Shown: one piece after another, positions 51,554-61,343 of the stretch
Layout of the letters: each line of letters begins with the position of its first letter
Position numbering within the stretch: the first letter of the stretch is position 1
Origin: Rugosimonospora acidiphila
GTDB taxonomy: Bacteria; Actinomycetota; Actinomycetes; Mycobacteriales; Micromonosporaceae
Length of the DNA: 64,000 nucleotides
Assembly: GCF_039543385.1 (NCBI RefSeq)
Contig: NZ_BAABJQ010000002.1
Location: forward strand, 518,382 to 582,381
Reading direction: 5' to 3'
Notes under the pieces: model-generated
What the model was told of the DNA's origin: nothing
Seen by the model: only the letters and a program-made list of their open reading frames with translations
Database searches by the model: none
Program-made: the position numbers and the translations under genes

Positions 51554-52846
51554 TCACTTGGCCGTCAACAGGGGCTGCATCGCCGTACACGCCTTCTGCA
51601 TCACGGCGGCGACGTTGGCCTGGGGCTGCCAGAAGCCGTCCATGATCGGCTTGAGCGCGGCGAAGATGGCGTTGGAGTTCTTCTGGACCGGCTCCACGGT
51701 GGCCGTGGTCGCACCCTTGACCACCACATTGTCCAGTTGCTGCTCCGTCAGGTAGGGATTGGCCTGCTTCAGGGACGCACCGGTGAGCAGGCTGGCCCGG
51801 TCCGGCGGGAAGAACGCGGCCATCTTCGCGGAGTTGGTCTTGTTGGTGAGGAACTTGACGAAGTCCGCGGCGGCATCGACGTTCTGACTGTTCTTGAACA
51901 CGACCCAGCCGGACTGTCCCATGCCCGGCCTGGCACCGGCGGGGCCGGCCGGCGTGGGCACGAAGTCCCACTTGAACTTCGCGTCGACGAGGTTGCCGGC
52001 GGTGCTGATGTACGCGAGGGTGGCGGCCGAGCTGCCGGAGGCGAAGTCGGCGGTCTGGCCCTTGACCGGGTATGAGTGGTCCACGTAGGCCATGTCGTGG
52101 ATGAGCTGCATGGCCGCCACCATCTTGGGGTCGGTGTAGCCGCACTGGGTTCCGTCGGTGCTCCACGGCGAGGCGCCGTAGGCGTACCACAGCGGGAACG
52201 CCGCGGTGGGGTTGTCGAACGTGTCGAACCCGGGGATGTAGAAGCCCGACACCTTGTTCTTCTGCGCCACGGTCTTGAGCGCCGCGCGGAAGTTCTCCCA
52301 GGTCCACGTGCCGTTGCTGATCATCTGCGTGGGTGTGGGCACCCCGGCCTTGGCGAACATGTCGGCGTTGTAGTAGACGCCCTCGGTGCTGCTGGAGAAC
52401 GGTATCCCATAGAGCTTGTCGCCGCGGCTCCACGCCTTGAGCAGGTTGGGCTCCAGGTCGGCGAAGTCGTACCCGCTGTCCTTGCGCAGCGTGGGTTTCA
52501 AATCGGCCAGCAGGCCGTTGTCCATGAACTCGGTGGCCAGACCGGCGCCGGCCCAGACCACGTCCGGCGCGGTACGGGTGGCCAGCTCGGTCAGCAACAG
52601 CGTGCGTTCGTCGGACGCGCCCAGGGTCTGCACCTTCACGCTCTTGATCTTCGTGTTGGTCTGCGGGTAGGCGGCCGCGATGTCGTTGAGGATTTTCAGC
52701 TGCCCGGGGTTGCTGGTGGCGACGAGGAAGGTGAGGGTATCGCTGCCGCCGCCGCTGCCGGTGGTGTTGCCGCCGCAGCTGGCGACTGCCAGGGTCAGGG
52801 CCAGAGCACTCACCGTGGCGGCGAGGCGTCGGTGTTTAAAGGACAT
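51554..52846 (-). CDS. ABC transporter sugar-binding lipoprotein
   Basis: 430 aa. Lipoprotein signal with lipobox VASC (Cys24). Family-1-type extracellular solute-binding protein: LTFLVATSNPGQLKILNDIA, APDVVWAGAGLATEFMDNGL, GDKLYGIPFSSSTEGVYYNA, NGTWTWENFRAALKTVAQKN, ASGSSAATLAYIS. Captures an oligosaccharide or monosaccharide outside the cell and delivers it to the two permeases. Directly downstream of the beta-helix enzyme (17-bp gap). Confidence 0.92.
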   Translation of the reverse strand: MSFKHRRLAATVSALALTLAVASCGGNTTGSGGGSDTLTFLVATSNPGQLKILNDIAAAYPQTNTKIKSVKVQTLGASDERTLLLTELATRTAPDVVWAGAGLATEFMDNGLLADLKPTLRKDSGYDFADLEPNLLKAWSRGDKLYGIPFSSSTEGVYYNADMFAKAGVPTPTQMISNGTWTWENFRAALKTVAQKNKVSGFYIPGFDTFDNPTAAFPLWYAYGASPWSTDGTQCGYTDPKMVAAMQLIHDMAYVDHSYPVKGQTADFASGSSAATLAYISTAGNLVDAKFKWDFVPTPAGPAGARPGMGQSGWVVFKNSQNVDAAADFVKFLTNKTNSAKMAAFFPPDRASLLTGASLKQANPYLTEQQLDNVVVKGATTATVEPVQKNSNAIFAALKPIMDGFWQPQANVAAVMQKACTAMQPLLTAK

Positions 52847-52863
52847 TCGTCTTCTCCGGACGG

Positions 52864-55800
52864 TCAGGGTGTGAGCAGTTGAGTTCTGATCCGCTCCAGC
52901 TCCGCGACGGGAAGCACCACGGGATAGACGCGGAGGTCGTCGAGGTAGGCCGGGGGTGTGCGGTCGGTACTGGCAGCCCGGCTGGTGCCGCCGATGCGCA
53001 GCTCCTGCGCCTCGCCGGCGGGTAGCCCGACAGCGCTGGGCAGCGTGGCCACGGCCTGAACCGCGGCGTCGACGGTTGCCCGGTACACGGTCAGGCCGGT
53101 ACTACCAGCGACGAAGGCGAAGAACTGCCAGTCGCTGGCGTCGAAGGTGGGGATGCGCACGGTGGCGGCACCGAGGCTGAGCGTCGATTCCACGGCGCCG
53201 GCGGTGCCGCCGGTGATCTGCCAGTCGAAGCTGGTGCCCTTGCTGATGAAACGGTCGAAGGTGGCCGGGTCGCCCCGCAGGGTCGTCCAGAGGGTGAGGC
53301 TGAACGGCGACAGCGCGTCGAGTTTGCTGGCGGACACGGCGACGTAGTTGTTGCCGGCCACGGTCAGGTCCAGTGCGGCGCGGGAGCCGGCGCCGGGTGT
53401 GGTGGCGGTGCGGGTGGCGGCGCCGTGGAAGGTGCCGCCGGCCGCGGGTGCGCCGCCCTGGTCGAGGGCGTCGGTGTTGCCGGTGGTGGACTCGTCGAAG
53501 GTGTACCAAAGTGCGGGTGTGGTGGAGGTGGCCACGGACAGAGTCAGTGCGGCGTCGAGGGTGACGTTGGCCAGGGTCACGCTCGCCGAGACGGTTGCGG
53601 TGCCGACCGCGTGCGCGCTGACCAGGCCGGCGGTGTCGACCGTGAGTACCTCGGAGTCGCTGCTGGTGTACGTGACGGTGGCGCCCGACAGGTCGGCGGC
53701 ACCGCCGTCGTCGGTGCGGCCCGCGACGGTGAGCTGGCCGGTGTCGCCCGGGGCGAGCAGGCCGCGCTCGGCGGTCAGGGTCGCCTCCCAGAGAATGCTA
53801 CCGACGATGACCGTGACCGGGTCGGCGGTCACGGTGATGCCGTGCAGGGTCGCGGTGACCGTGAGGTGGGCCACGCCGTCGCCGCGGGCGGTGACGCGGC
53901 CGTTGCGGTCGACGCTCGCGACCGCCGGCGCGTCGCTGGCGTAGCGGACGGTGGCCCCGGGCAGGCCGATGGACGTGCCGTCACCGGCGAGGGCGCGGTG
54001 TGACAGCGTGGTGGTCTGGCCGGCGGCCATCCTGGTCGACCTGGCCGCGGCGGTGAGGTGCCACAGCACACCCCCGGCGGAGTTGGCCAGCCGCGCCACC
54101 CGGATGAACTGCACGCTGGTGGGCAGGTCGGGGGTGGCGGCGCCGGGCTGGAAGAAGGTGACGGTGGCGGCGCCGCCCGCGTCGAGCCGGTAGGTGCCGA
54201 GGTAGATGCCGTACAGGGGATCGGGGTTGTGACCCGGGCCGGCCCAGTCGCTGTAGACGGAACGGTTCTGGCCGTCCGCGGCGTCGACCAGGATGGCGAG
54301 CTTCTGCGGGGCGATCGCCTGGCTGGTCCGCCGGGCATAGGCGCGGTACAGGCCGGCGGCGCTCACCTGCGGCGTGTAGGTGGCGGTGCGCCCGTCCGCC
54401 GACCGGGTCGCGGCGGCCTCGACGTGCACGGCGGCCATGCTGGTGATGTCGAACGCGGGTGCGCCGGCGGTGGTCGGGCCGACATTGGCGTGGTCGACCG
54501 GGCGCATGCCCAGCCGCAGCGCGGGCGAGGTGGGCCGCAGCCGGTAGTCGCCGGCCGCCGGGGCGCGGAACTTCGGATCCGCCGCCAGGGAGTGCGGATC
54601 CTCGCCGCGGGCCCGCCACGCGGCCAGCGTCTTCTGCGGCTCCACCACGACGTTCGGCCCGGCGTTCCACAGGACGTTGAGGTCGCTGGCCACGATCAGG
54701 GACGGGGTGGCGGCGAGCACGCTGGCGAACGGCGCCGCGGCGGACAGGAAGTAGCTGTCGGCGCCGGCCGCGCTCGGCACGCCGGTGGTGGTGTTCGCGA
54801 CGACGTTGCGGATGCTGCGGTTGTCCCGCAGAATGCCGGCGACGTCGGCGTACCACAGCTGGCCGGGGTCGGCGGCGATGCTGTTGAACAGGACGTTGTG
54901 GGCGCCGCCGTCAACGAACATCGAGTAACTGGCGCCGGTCACGAGGTTGTTCTCCGACCAGGAGTTGCTGGTGTTCTGGTCGATGTACAGACCGAAGCCG
55001 TAGGGGTTGATGTTCGCCTCGCCGAAGCGGAACAGGCCGGGCACGTGGTCCACCACGTTGTTACGGACCAGGTTGGCGGCGGCGAGGTTGGTCATCACCG
55101 CGAAGTTGATGGCACCCGCGTCCGCGGTAGCCGTGACCAGGTCATGGAGGTTGTTGTACGCGATGATGTTCCCGCCCTGGTTGCGGAACGCGAACACCCC
55201 CTGACGCGGCATGTCGTGGACGTGGTTGAAGGCGATGAGGTTGCCCGCCGACAGGGCGGTGGACTCCGGCCGGCTGCCCAGATTGAACCCGGCGGCCACC
55301 ACCCGGACCATGCCGCCGTGGTGGATGTGGTTGCGCACGAAGCTGTTGCGCAGCGGGGCGTAGTTGGCCACCTCGGGCCGGGGGTCGTAGACGATGCCGT
55401 AGTCCAGCGACGCGGCGCTCAGCAGCACCCCGCCGACACCGGTGTCATCGATTTCGTTGTCGCTGATGGTGTTCTGGCAGCTGTCCAGGTGCAGCCAGAT
55501 GCCGTACCCGTCGACCGCGGTGATGTGGCAGCGGTCGATGGTGCAGTGCCACGCGCAGTCGAGCTGGATAGCGGCGTCGGTGGGCGACCGGTACGACGGG
55601 TAGTCCCGGGCGGCCGTGGTGTGGCTGAACGTCAGCCCGTGGAACCGCACCCACTGCACCCGGGCGGTGCCGGTGGCGTCGCCGGTCAGGTTGACCAGGC
55701 GGTCCAGGCGGGGGGCGAGGAACACGCTGGTCGACGGGTCCTGGCCGGGCAGCGGCAGGTAGTCGAGCCGGCCGGTGGTCGGGTCGAGATAGAACTCCCC

Positions 55801-57087
55801 CGGGGTGTCGAGTTCAGCGCGCACCCCGGAGACGAAGAAGTAGTTGGAGGTCTGGAAGGCCTCGGTGTTGGTCCGGGTGACCGTGATGGCGCCGGTGGTG
55901 GCGTCGATGTCGCTGATCGGGCACTGCTCGTTGAAGTACTGCAGCACCGACACGACGTCGACCAGCGCCTGCGGGTCGTCCTTCCAACTCGGCTTGACCC
56001 GGCTCGGGTCGGGGTACAGCGTGGTGAGGCTGGACGGGGTGTCGGTCACCGAGAATTTCTGGAACCGGATCGAGCTGTAGCCGGCGATCCGGACGGTGTC
56101 GTCCTCGGCCTGCACGATCACGCGCTGCTCGCCGGGGGCCGGTGGGGGCAGTTGGGCGCCGGTGGGGGCGAAGGCCGGGTCGGTGGTGAGCACGAGCGCG
56201 TCGAGGTGCGCGCGGTGGTCCTCGCCGGGCGGGCTGACGTTGTTCAGACGGATCTGGTGGGTACCGGCGGACAGGCTGAGTCCCGCGGTCGCCCTGCTGT
56301 AGGCGACGGTGCGAAAACCGCCGCTGGCGGTGATCGGGCTCAGGGGTATGGCGGGCTGGCCGTCCACGGCCAGCGTGAGGTACTGCTGCATCGCGGTCTC
56401 GGTGGTGGCCCAGCCGAGCCACAGGTCGTAGTCGCCGGCCGCGGCGACGGTGAGCCGGTAGGTGACGTAGTCGCCGCCCTGGGCGAGCCCGGCGAGGATC
56501 AGGTTCGGGTTCTGGCCACCGTTGTAGAGGTAGCCGGCGCCGGGGTTGTCCGGGTCGGGGTTGGGGTAGCGGGCCAGCGTGGCGCGCCGGCCGTCGACGA
56601 ACAGGGTACGAAACGCCCACGGGTTGGCGATGGTGGTGGAGTACACCCCGTCCGCCTCGGCGCTCCAGGTCCCGGTGATGGGGCGCCCGCCGCTGATGGT
56701 GACGTGCTCGCCGTCGGCCGCGCGCCAGGTGACGGGGCACCGCTGGGTGCCGGAGTCGTCCGGGGTCAGCTCCAGGGTCTCGTTCAGGTAGTAGGTGCCC
56801 CGCCGGATGACGATGTCGACCGGCCCGGTCAACGGGCCGCCGGATTTGAGAGCGCGTACCGCGTCGCGGGCCCGGGCCAGGGTTGCGAACGGGCCGTCGG
56901 TGCCGTGGCCGTTGGGATCGGCGAGGTGGCCGCTCCACGCGTCGTTGCCGCCCACGGCGACGTAGAAGGTGGTGGCGCCGGCGTGTGCCTGCGCGGCCTG
57001 GGACGGGATGATGCCGACCGCGCCGGCCGCCACAGCGGCCAGGCCCACGTCGCGCAGCAGGTCGCGCCGGGAGATTCCAGGTGACAC
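52864..57087 (-). CDS. Tat-secreted right-handed beta-helix glycosidase/lyase (GH141-like) with accessory domains
   Basis: 1407 aa. Tat signal at the start: SRRDLLRDVGLAAVAAGAVG. N-terminal block VAVGGNDAWSGHLADPNGHG, then DGPFATLARARDAVRALKSG, RRGTYYLNETLELTPDDSGT and VTISGGRPI, typical of GH141-like/inverting beta-helix enzymes. An inserted beta-sandwich (about 190-310, DYDLWLGWATTETAMQQYLT), parallel beta-helix repeats (about 450-830; HCTIDRCHITAVDGYGIWLH, NLIAFNHVHDMPRQGVFAFR). Then a CBM6-like module, two Ig-like BIG2-type modules (SIGLPGATVRYASDAPAVAS) and a LamG-type C-terminal domain (from about 1230, PALWYTFDESTTGNTDAL). GTG 57087 with AAGGGGG 4 nt away. Exact substrate unknown; GH141 members attack fucosylated or xylan-type plant glycans. 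Confidence 0.82.
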   Translation of the reverse strand: MSPGISRRDLLRDVGLAAVAAGAVGIIPSQAAQAHAGATTFYVAVGGNDAWSGHLADPNGHGTDGPFATLARARDAVRALKSGGPLTGPVDIVIRRGTYYLNETLELTPDDSGTQRCPVTWRAADGEHVTISGGRPITGTWSAEADGVYSTTIANPWAFRTLFVDGRRATLARYPNPDPDNPGAGYLYNGGQNPNLILAGLAQGGDYVTYRLTVAAAGDYDLWLGWATTETAMQQYLTLAVDGQPAIPLSPITASGGFRTVAYSRATAGLSLSAGTHQIRLNNVSPPGEDHRAHLDALVLTTDPAFAPTGAQLPPPAPGEQRVIVQAEDDTVRIAGYSSIRFQKFSVTDTPSSLTTLYPDPSRVKPSWKDDPQALVDVVSVLQYFNEQCPISDIDATTGAITVTRTNTEAFQTSNYFFVSGVRAELDTPGEFYLDPTTGRLDYLPLPGQDPSTSVFLAPRLDRLVNLTGDATGTARVQWVRFHGLTFSHTTAARDYPSYRSPTDAAIQLDCAWHCTIDRCHITAVDGYGIWLHLDSCQNTISDNEIDDTGVGGVLLSAASLDYGIVYDPRPEVANYAPLRNSFVRNHIHHGGMVRVVAAGFNLGSRPESTALSAGNLIAFNHVHDMPRQGVFAFRNQGGNIIAYNNLHDLVTATADAGAINFAVMTNLAAANLVRNNVVDHVPGLFRFGEANINPYGFGLYIDQNTSNSWSENNLVTGASYSMFVDGGAHNVLFNSIAADPGQLWYADVAGILRDNRSIRNVVANTTTGVPSAAGADSYFLSAAAPFASVLAATPSLIVASDLNVLWNAGPNVVVEPQKTLAAWRARGEDPHSLAADPKFRAPAAGDYRLRPTSPALRLGMRPVDHANVGPTTAGAPAFDITSMAAVHVEAAATRSADGRTATYTPQVSAAGLYRAYARRTSQAIAPQKLAILVDAADGQNRSVYSDWAGPGHNPDPLYGIYLGTYRLDAGGAATVTFFQPGAATPDLPTSVQFIRVARLANSAGGVLWHLTAAARSTRMAAGQTTTLSHRALAGDGTSIGLPGATVRYASDAPAVASVDRNGRVTARGDGVAHLTVTATLHGITVTADPVTVIVGSILWEATLTAERGLLAPGDTGQLTVAGRTDDGGAADLSGATVTYTSSDSEVLTVDTAGLVSAHAVGTATVSASVTLANVTLDAALTLSVATSTTPALWYTFDESTTGNTDALDQGGAPAAGGTFHGAATRTATTPGAGSRAALDLTVAGNNYVAVSASKLDALSPFSLTLWTTLRGDPATFDRFISKGTSFDWQITGGTAGAVESTLSLGAATVRIPTFDASDWQFFAFVAGSTGLTVYRATVDAAVQAVATLPSAVGLPAGEAQELRIGGTSRAASTDRTPPAYLDDLRVYPVVLPVAELERIRTQLLTP

Positions 57088-57163
57088 GATGCCCCCTTCT
57101 GGGCAGCGTTCAACGAGCGGCGCCCTCCGGCCGGAGGCGCCGTTGGTGGTCTGAGCGCGGGCG

Positions 57164-57499
57164 CTACTGGGCGACGGGCGCGAACGACACGAAGACCGTG
57201 CCGCTGGCTCCCGGTACCCCGCTCGCGCAGCGGATGCGCAGGTACGGGTGGGCGGGTACCTGGTCCAGGAGGATCAGCTGCCCGGCCTGGATCGGCTGTT
57301 CGTACTCGGTGACCGGGTGCCAGCTGCGCCCGTGCGGGGACGCCTCCACCACCAGGCGCACCGGTGTCGGCTCGGGTGCGTCACGTATTTCCAACCACCA
57401 GGTGCTGGCGGTTGACCAGCCGCACTCCAGCGGCTCGGTCACCGCACCGGTGTCGATCGACCATTGGCGCTCCCAGCAAATCACCATGGGTGTGCTCAC
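57164..57499 (-). CDS. Hypothetical small beta-rich protein of the sugar operon
   Basis: 111 aa, no signal. VICWERQWSIDTGAVTEPLE, then STASTWWLEIRDAPEPTPVR and HGRSWHPVTEYEQPIQAGQL, ending SGTVFVSFAPVAQ. Strand-rich with several Trp, like a single sugar-binding beta-sandwich, but not recognised. GTG 57499 overlaps the stop of the upstream gene (GTGA), so it is translated with it. Confidence 0.6.
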   Translation of the reverse strand: MSTPMVICWERQWSIDTGAVTEPLECGWSTASTWWLEIRDAPEPTPVRLVVEASPHGRSWHPVTEYEQPIQAGQLILLDQVPAHPYLRIRCASGVPGASGTVFVSFAPVAQ

Positions 57500-58379
57500 C
57501 AGTCCGCGGAGATGCAGCAGGAATCGAGGTAGAGAGTGTTGCGGGAATTGGTCGTGGTCCGCACGTCGACGAGGAAGTTGAGCAGCCCGCGCAGACCGGT
57601 GTAGCTGTCGGGATAGGTGGGCACGGCCACCTCGGACAGATCCCAGATTCTGTCGTTGACCTGGAGGCTGACGTTGCGCATGGTTCGGCTGGAGAAGGTC
57701 CACCCGAGGTAGTGCCAGTTGACCTTCGTGGCGGTTTCGTTGTAGCACAGCCGCTGCTCTGCCCCGCCGGGCAGCGGTCGCCAGTCGTCGCCGTGGACGG
57801 TGTGGAACGGCCCGTTCTCGGGTGCCAGGCCGGCACGGACCATCTTCGTGGTGGGCTGCAGCGAGGTCTTGTACTCCCAGCGCTGTACCAGACTCCCGTC
57901 GTGGTGGGTGTTGGCGTACCGGATCGCGCAGTGGGCCCGGGTGCCTCGCTCCAGGCTGACGATGTCGTTGGACAGCACGAACTCACCGAACGCCGCCTCA
58001 CCGGGGTCGGCGTTGCCGTCCCACTCGTCGTCGGCTCCCGCGGGTGTGGACGCGGCCGGGTCGGACTTGTAGGCCAGGTAGCACTCGAACCGGATGGTGG
58101 TGTCCGCGACCGAGGTGAGCCGCTTGATGGCCATCGCGCAGCTGCCGGCGCGCGGCCGGGTCATCAGCTTCATCGCGTACCCCCCGAACCCGCTGCCGTG
58201 CGAACCGATGTCGAAGAACGGCAGGGTGCTCAGGTGCGGCGGGCGCAGGTCGGCCATCCGGTCCTGCACCTGAGTCGTGTCGCCACGGTGGTTGCCGATC
58301 AGGGCGCACCAGCCGTCCAGGCCGGTGTGGAACTCGTCCACGCACAGCACCCGGCCAAGGGGCGTGAACCGGCGGGGCG

Positions 58380-58383
<4 letters not shown>
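57496..58383 (-). CDS. Hypothetical carbohydrate-locus protein (possibly DUF6772-like)
   Basis: 295 aa, no signal peptide. LGRVLCVDEFHTGLDGWCAL, then DIGSHGSGFGGYAMKLMTRP, TTIRFECYLAYKSDPAASTP, GTRAHCAIRYANTHHDGSLV and KVNWHYLGWTFSSRTMRNVS. Beta-sandwich-like (concanavalin/LamG flavour) sequence. I associate it tentatively with DUF6772 proteins found in sugar-utilisation loci. Coupled by GTGA overlap to the GntR gene upstream and to the 111-aa gene downstream. Function unknown. Confidence 0.6.
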
Positions 58384-59183
<800 letters not shown>

Positions 59184-59200
59184 TGCCACTCCTCAGATCG

Positions 59201-59208
59201 TCGAGGAT
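59201..59208. promoter_or_regulatory. Isolated TCGAGGAT copy near the gntR start
   Basis: Preceded by ATCG as in the 59274 array (TTCG); with that array it frames the divergent promoter region and could be a GntR contact. Confidence 0.35.
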
Positions 59209-59273
59209 TTACGTGAGATGACGGGAGCTTGACACGCTCCACGCGCCCGGCGCAAGGTTGGTTTCGGATTTCG

Positions 59274-59295
59274 TCGAGGATCGAGGATCGAGGAT
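59274..59295 (+). repeat. Three tandem TCGAGGA repeats before the glycosidase start
   Basis: TCGAGGA x3 (59274-59294) followed by T. Each unit contains a GAGGA Shine-Dalgarno core; the last is 4-5 nt from GTG 59299. Confidence 0.6.
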
Positions 59296-59298
59296 TTG

Positions 59299-61152
59299 GT
59301 GACTCAGGTAGAAGCGCCCGATATCGGTGCCCCGATGGACGAGCCGCCAGGCTGGGCGCTGCGGCAGCGGGCCCTGCTCGACCGGCTCGCCGACGCGTCC
59401 CAGCTGTTCTGGGATCGGTACGTGGCCACCGACGGGAGTCTCCACTGGCGAGCCGAGTTCCCGGGCCGCGACGGCGCCGACGACGGCTACGAGAGCTTCC
59501 TGAACTGGCCACTGGCCTACACGCTGGGCGGGCCGCGGCGGCTGCTGTCGCTGGCCGCGCAGGGCTGGCACGGGGTGACCGGCCAGTTCACCCGGTACGG
59601 CCAGATCCTCGACGAGTACGAGCGCGGCTACGACTGGTTCCACCAGGGCGAGGGCAACGCCCTGCTGTACCAGCTGGCCCTGGCCGACCCCGCCGGGTGG
59701 CGGGAGCGGGTGGCCCGCTTCGCCGACCTGTACGCCGACCCGGCCCGCGGCAACTACGACCCGGCGACGCGAACGATCACGGCCGGGCACACCGGCAGCG
59801 GCGGCCCGCGACTGGCCCCGTACCGGTTCTCCTACCCGTTCACCGACGACCTCGCGCTGTACGAGTGGACCGCGCGGCACGAGCCGTACGGGCTGCCCTA
59901 CCGGGACCTGCCCGGCATCGCCCGGTTCGAGGACCTCAAGGACCCGGCCAACGCCCGCCGCATGGGTGAGGCGATGAACCGGCGGATGCTGCCCGGCGAC
60001 ACCGCGGTCAACCTCACCGCCACCGGCCTGGTGACCCTCGCCCACCTGGTCACCGGTGAGCCCCGGTACCGCCGCTGGGTGCTGGACTACGTCGAGGCGT
60101 GGATCGACCGGGCGAGGGCCAACGGCGGGCTGCCGCCGGACAACGTCGGGCGCTCCGGCCGGGTCGGTGAGAACCTCGACGGTCGCTGGTACGGCGGCCT
60201 CTACGGTTGGTCGTGGCCGCACGGGCTGGGACCGATCGCCAGTGCGGCCGTGGTCGCCGCGACGAGCGCCTACCTGCTGACCCGCGACGACGGCTACCTT
60301 GACCTGCCACGGACCCTGCTGGACCGGGTACTGGAGCGGGCCGTCACGACCGACGATCGGCTACTGGTCCCCAACCGCTACGACGACCGCGGCTGGTTTG
60401 ACCACCAGCCGATGGAGCCGCGGTTCGCGGTGGCGCTGTGGCACCTCAGCGGCTCTCGCGAGGACTGGGCGCGCGTCGAGCGGCTGCGCCGCGGAGACCC
60501 CGACGACTGGTCGGCGGTGCCGGGCGAACGCGGGCGCTTCGGCGACGCCAACACCCGGCCGTGGGTGCGCTACCTGGCCGGCGCCAACCCCGGATACCCG
60601 TCCCGGGCGCTCGGCGAAGCCCACGCGCAGTTGGCCTGGCGCTGCGCCCAGATCCGCGCCGACCGTGAGCCGGCGGGTAGCCTTGACCTGCACCACTGGC
60701 AACTGGTCAACCCGATCGGTACCGAGGCGCTGGTCCAGCTCACCCTCGGCGGCCCCGCGCCCATCTACAACGGCGGCCTGCCGCACGCCCGGCTGCGCTA
60801 CGCCGACGCGGACCGCGGCCGCCCCGGCCTGCCGCCCGACGTCGCGGCCCTCGTCGACCACCTCGACGCCCGAAGCGTGAGCGTCCGACTGGTCAACCTC
60901 CACCCCACCGAGGCCCGGCGGATCGTCATTCAGGGCGGCGCGTTCGGCGAGTACCGCTTCACCACCGCGACGTTGCCCTCTCACGCCGGCGACGGGTATC
61001 CGGGCCCGGTCGGGTCCCCGCGCCGCCCCCGGCCACCCGAGGCGCGCCGGCAGGTCGCCGTCGACGACCGCCGGCTGAGCGTCGCGCTGCCTCCCGGACA
61101 CACCGCGCACCTCGAACTGGCCACCGTCCCCTGCCCGCCCGAGACCGCCTGA
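59299..61152 (+). CDS. Putative (alpha/alpha)6-barrel glycoside hydrolase, unassigned
   Basis: 617 aa, cytosolic (no signal). Mostly helical: GYESFLNWPLAYTLGGPRRL, GYDWFHQGEGNALLYQLALA, FSYPFTDDLALYEWTARHEP, GDTAVNLTATGLVTLAHLVT, GRWYGGLYGWSWPHGLGPIA. Repeated Trp, Asp and Gly between helix pairs resemble (alpha/alpha)6 sugar hydrolases. A C-terminal beta domain (about 510-615) holds SVRLVNLHPTEARRIVIQGG. Start GTG 59299 (TTG 59296 also in frame) after three tandem GAGGA boxes. First gene rightward, divergent from gntR. No CAZy family assigned from sequence alone. Confidence 0.7.
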   Translation: MTQVEAPDIGAPMDEPPGWALRQRALLDRLADASQLFWDRYVATDGSLHWRAEFPGRDGADDGYESFLNWPLAYTLGGPRRLLSLAAQGWHGVTGQFTRYGQILDEYERGYDWFHQGEGNALLYQLALADPAGWRERVARFADLYADPARGNYDPATRTITAGHTGSGGPRLAPYRFSYPFTDDLALYEWTARHEPYGLPYRDLPGIARFEDLKDPANARRMGEAMNRRMLPGDTAVNLTATGLVTLAHLVTGEPRYRRWVLDYVEAWIDRARANGGLPPDNVGRSGRVGENLDGRWYGGLYGWSWPHGLGPIASAAVVAATSAYLLTRDDGYLDLPRTLLDRVLERAVTTDDRLLVPNRYDDRGWFDHQPMEPRFAVALWHLSGSREDWARVERLRRGDPDDWSAVPGERGRFGDANTRPWVRYLAGANPGYPSRALGEAHAQLAWRCAQIRADREPAGSLDLHHWQLVNPIGTEALVQLTLGGPAPIYNGGLPHARLRYADADRGRPGLPPDVAALVDHLDARSVSVRLVNLHPTEARRIVIQGGAFGEYRFTTATLPSHAGDGYPGPVGSPRRPRPPEARRQVAVDDRRLSVALPPGHTAHLELATVPCPPETA

Positions 61153-61194
61153 TCGCCCGAAACCCCGCCGACGATCCCACCCGGAGCGCCTTTC

Positions 61195-61341
61195 ATGGCC
61201 ATCACCATCGGCGCGGTGAGCGCGGGGCGGTTCACGCCCGGCCTCATCGCGCTGCTCCCCGCACACTCCGACGTCCCCGAGTTCGCCGCCCGGTGCGGGC
61301 CGCGCCCGGCCTTTCCGGCACCGTCCGCGGGGAGGCGGTGA
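61195..61341 (+). pseudogene. Truncated Gfo/Idh/MocA oxidoreductase start
   Basis: 48 codons from ATG 61195 (GGAG 8 nt upstream): MAITIGAVSAGRFTPGLIAL, then LPAHSDVPEFAARCGPRP. The pattern I-G-x-x-x-A-G-x-F-x-P-G with A-H-x-x-V is the NAD-binding start of Gfo/Idh/MocA dehydrogenases that act on galactose, inositol or sugar acids. After CGPRP the sequence runs out and stops 2 nt before the GH36 ATG. The remaining 300 codons are gone. Confidence 0.6.
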
Positions 61342-61343
61342 CC

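Noticed and set aside
54058..57084. 1008-codon rightward frame opposite the beta-helix enzyme
   Set aside because: Antisense shadow of the 1407-aa gene; no domain, no ribosome-binding site.
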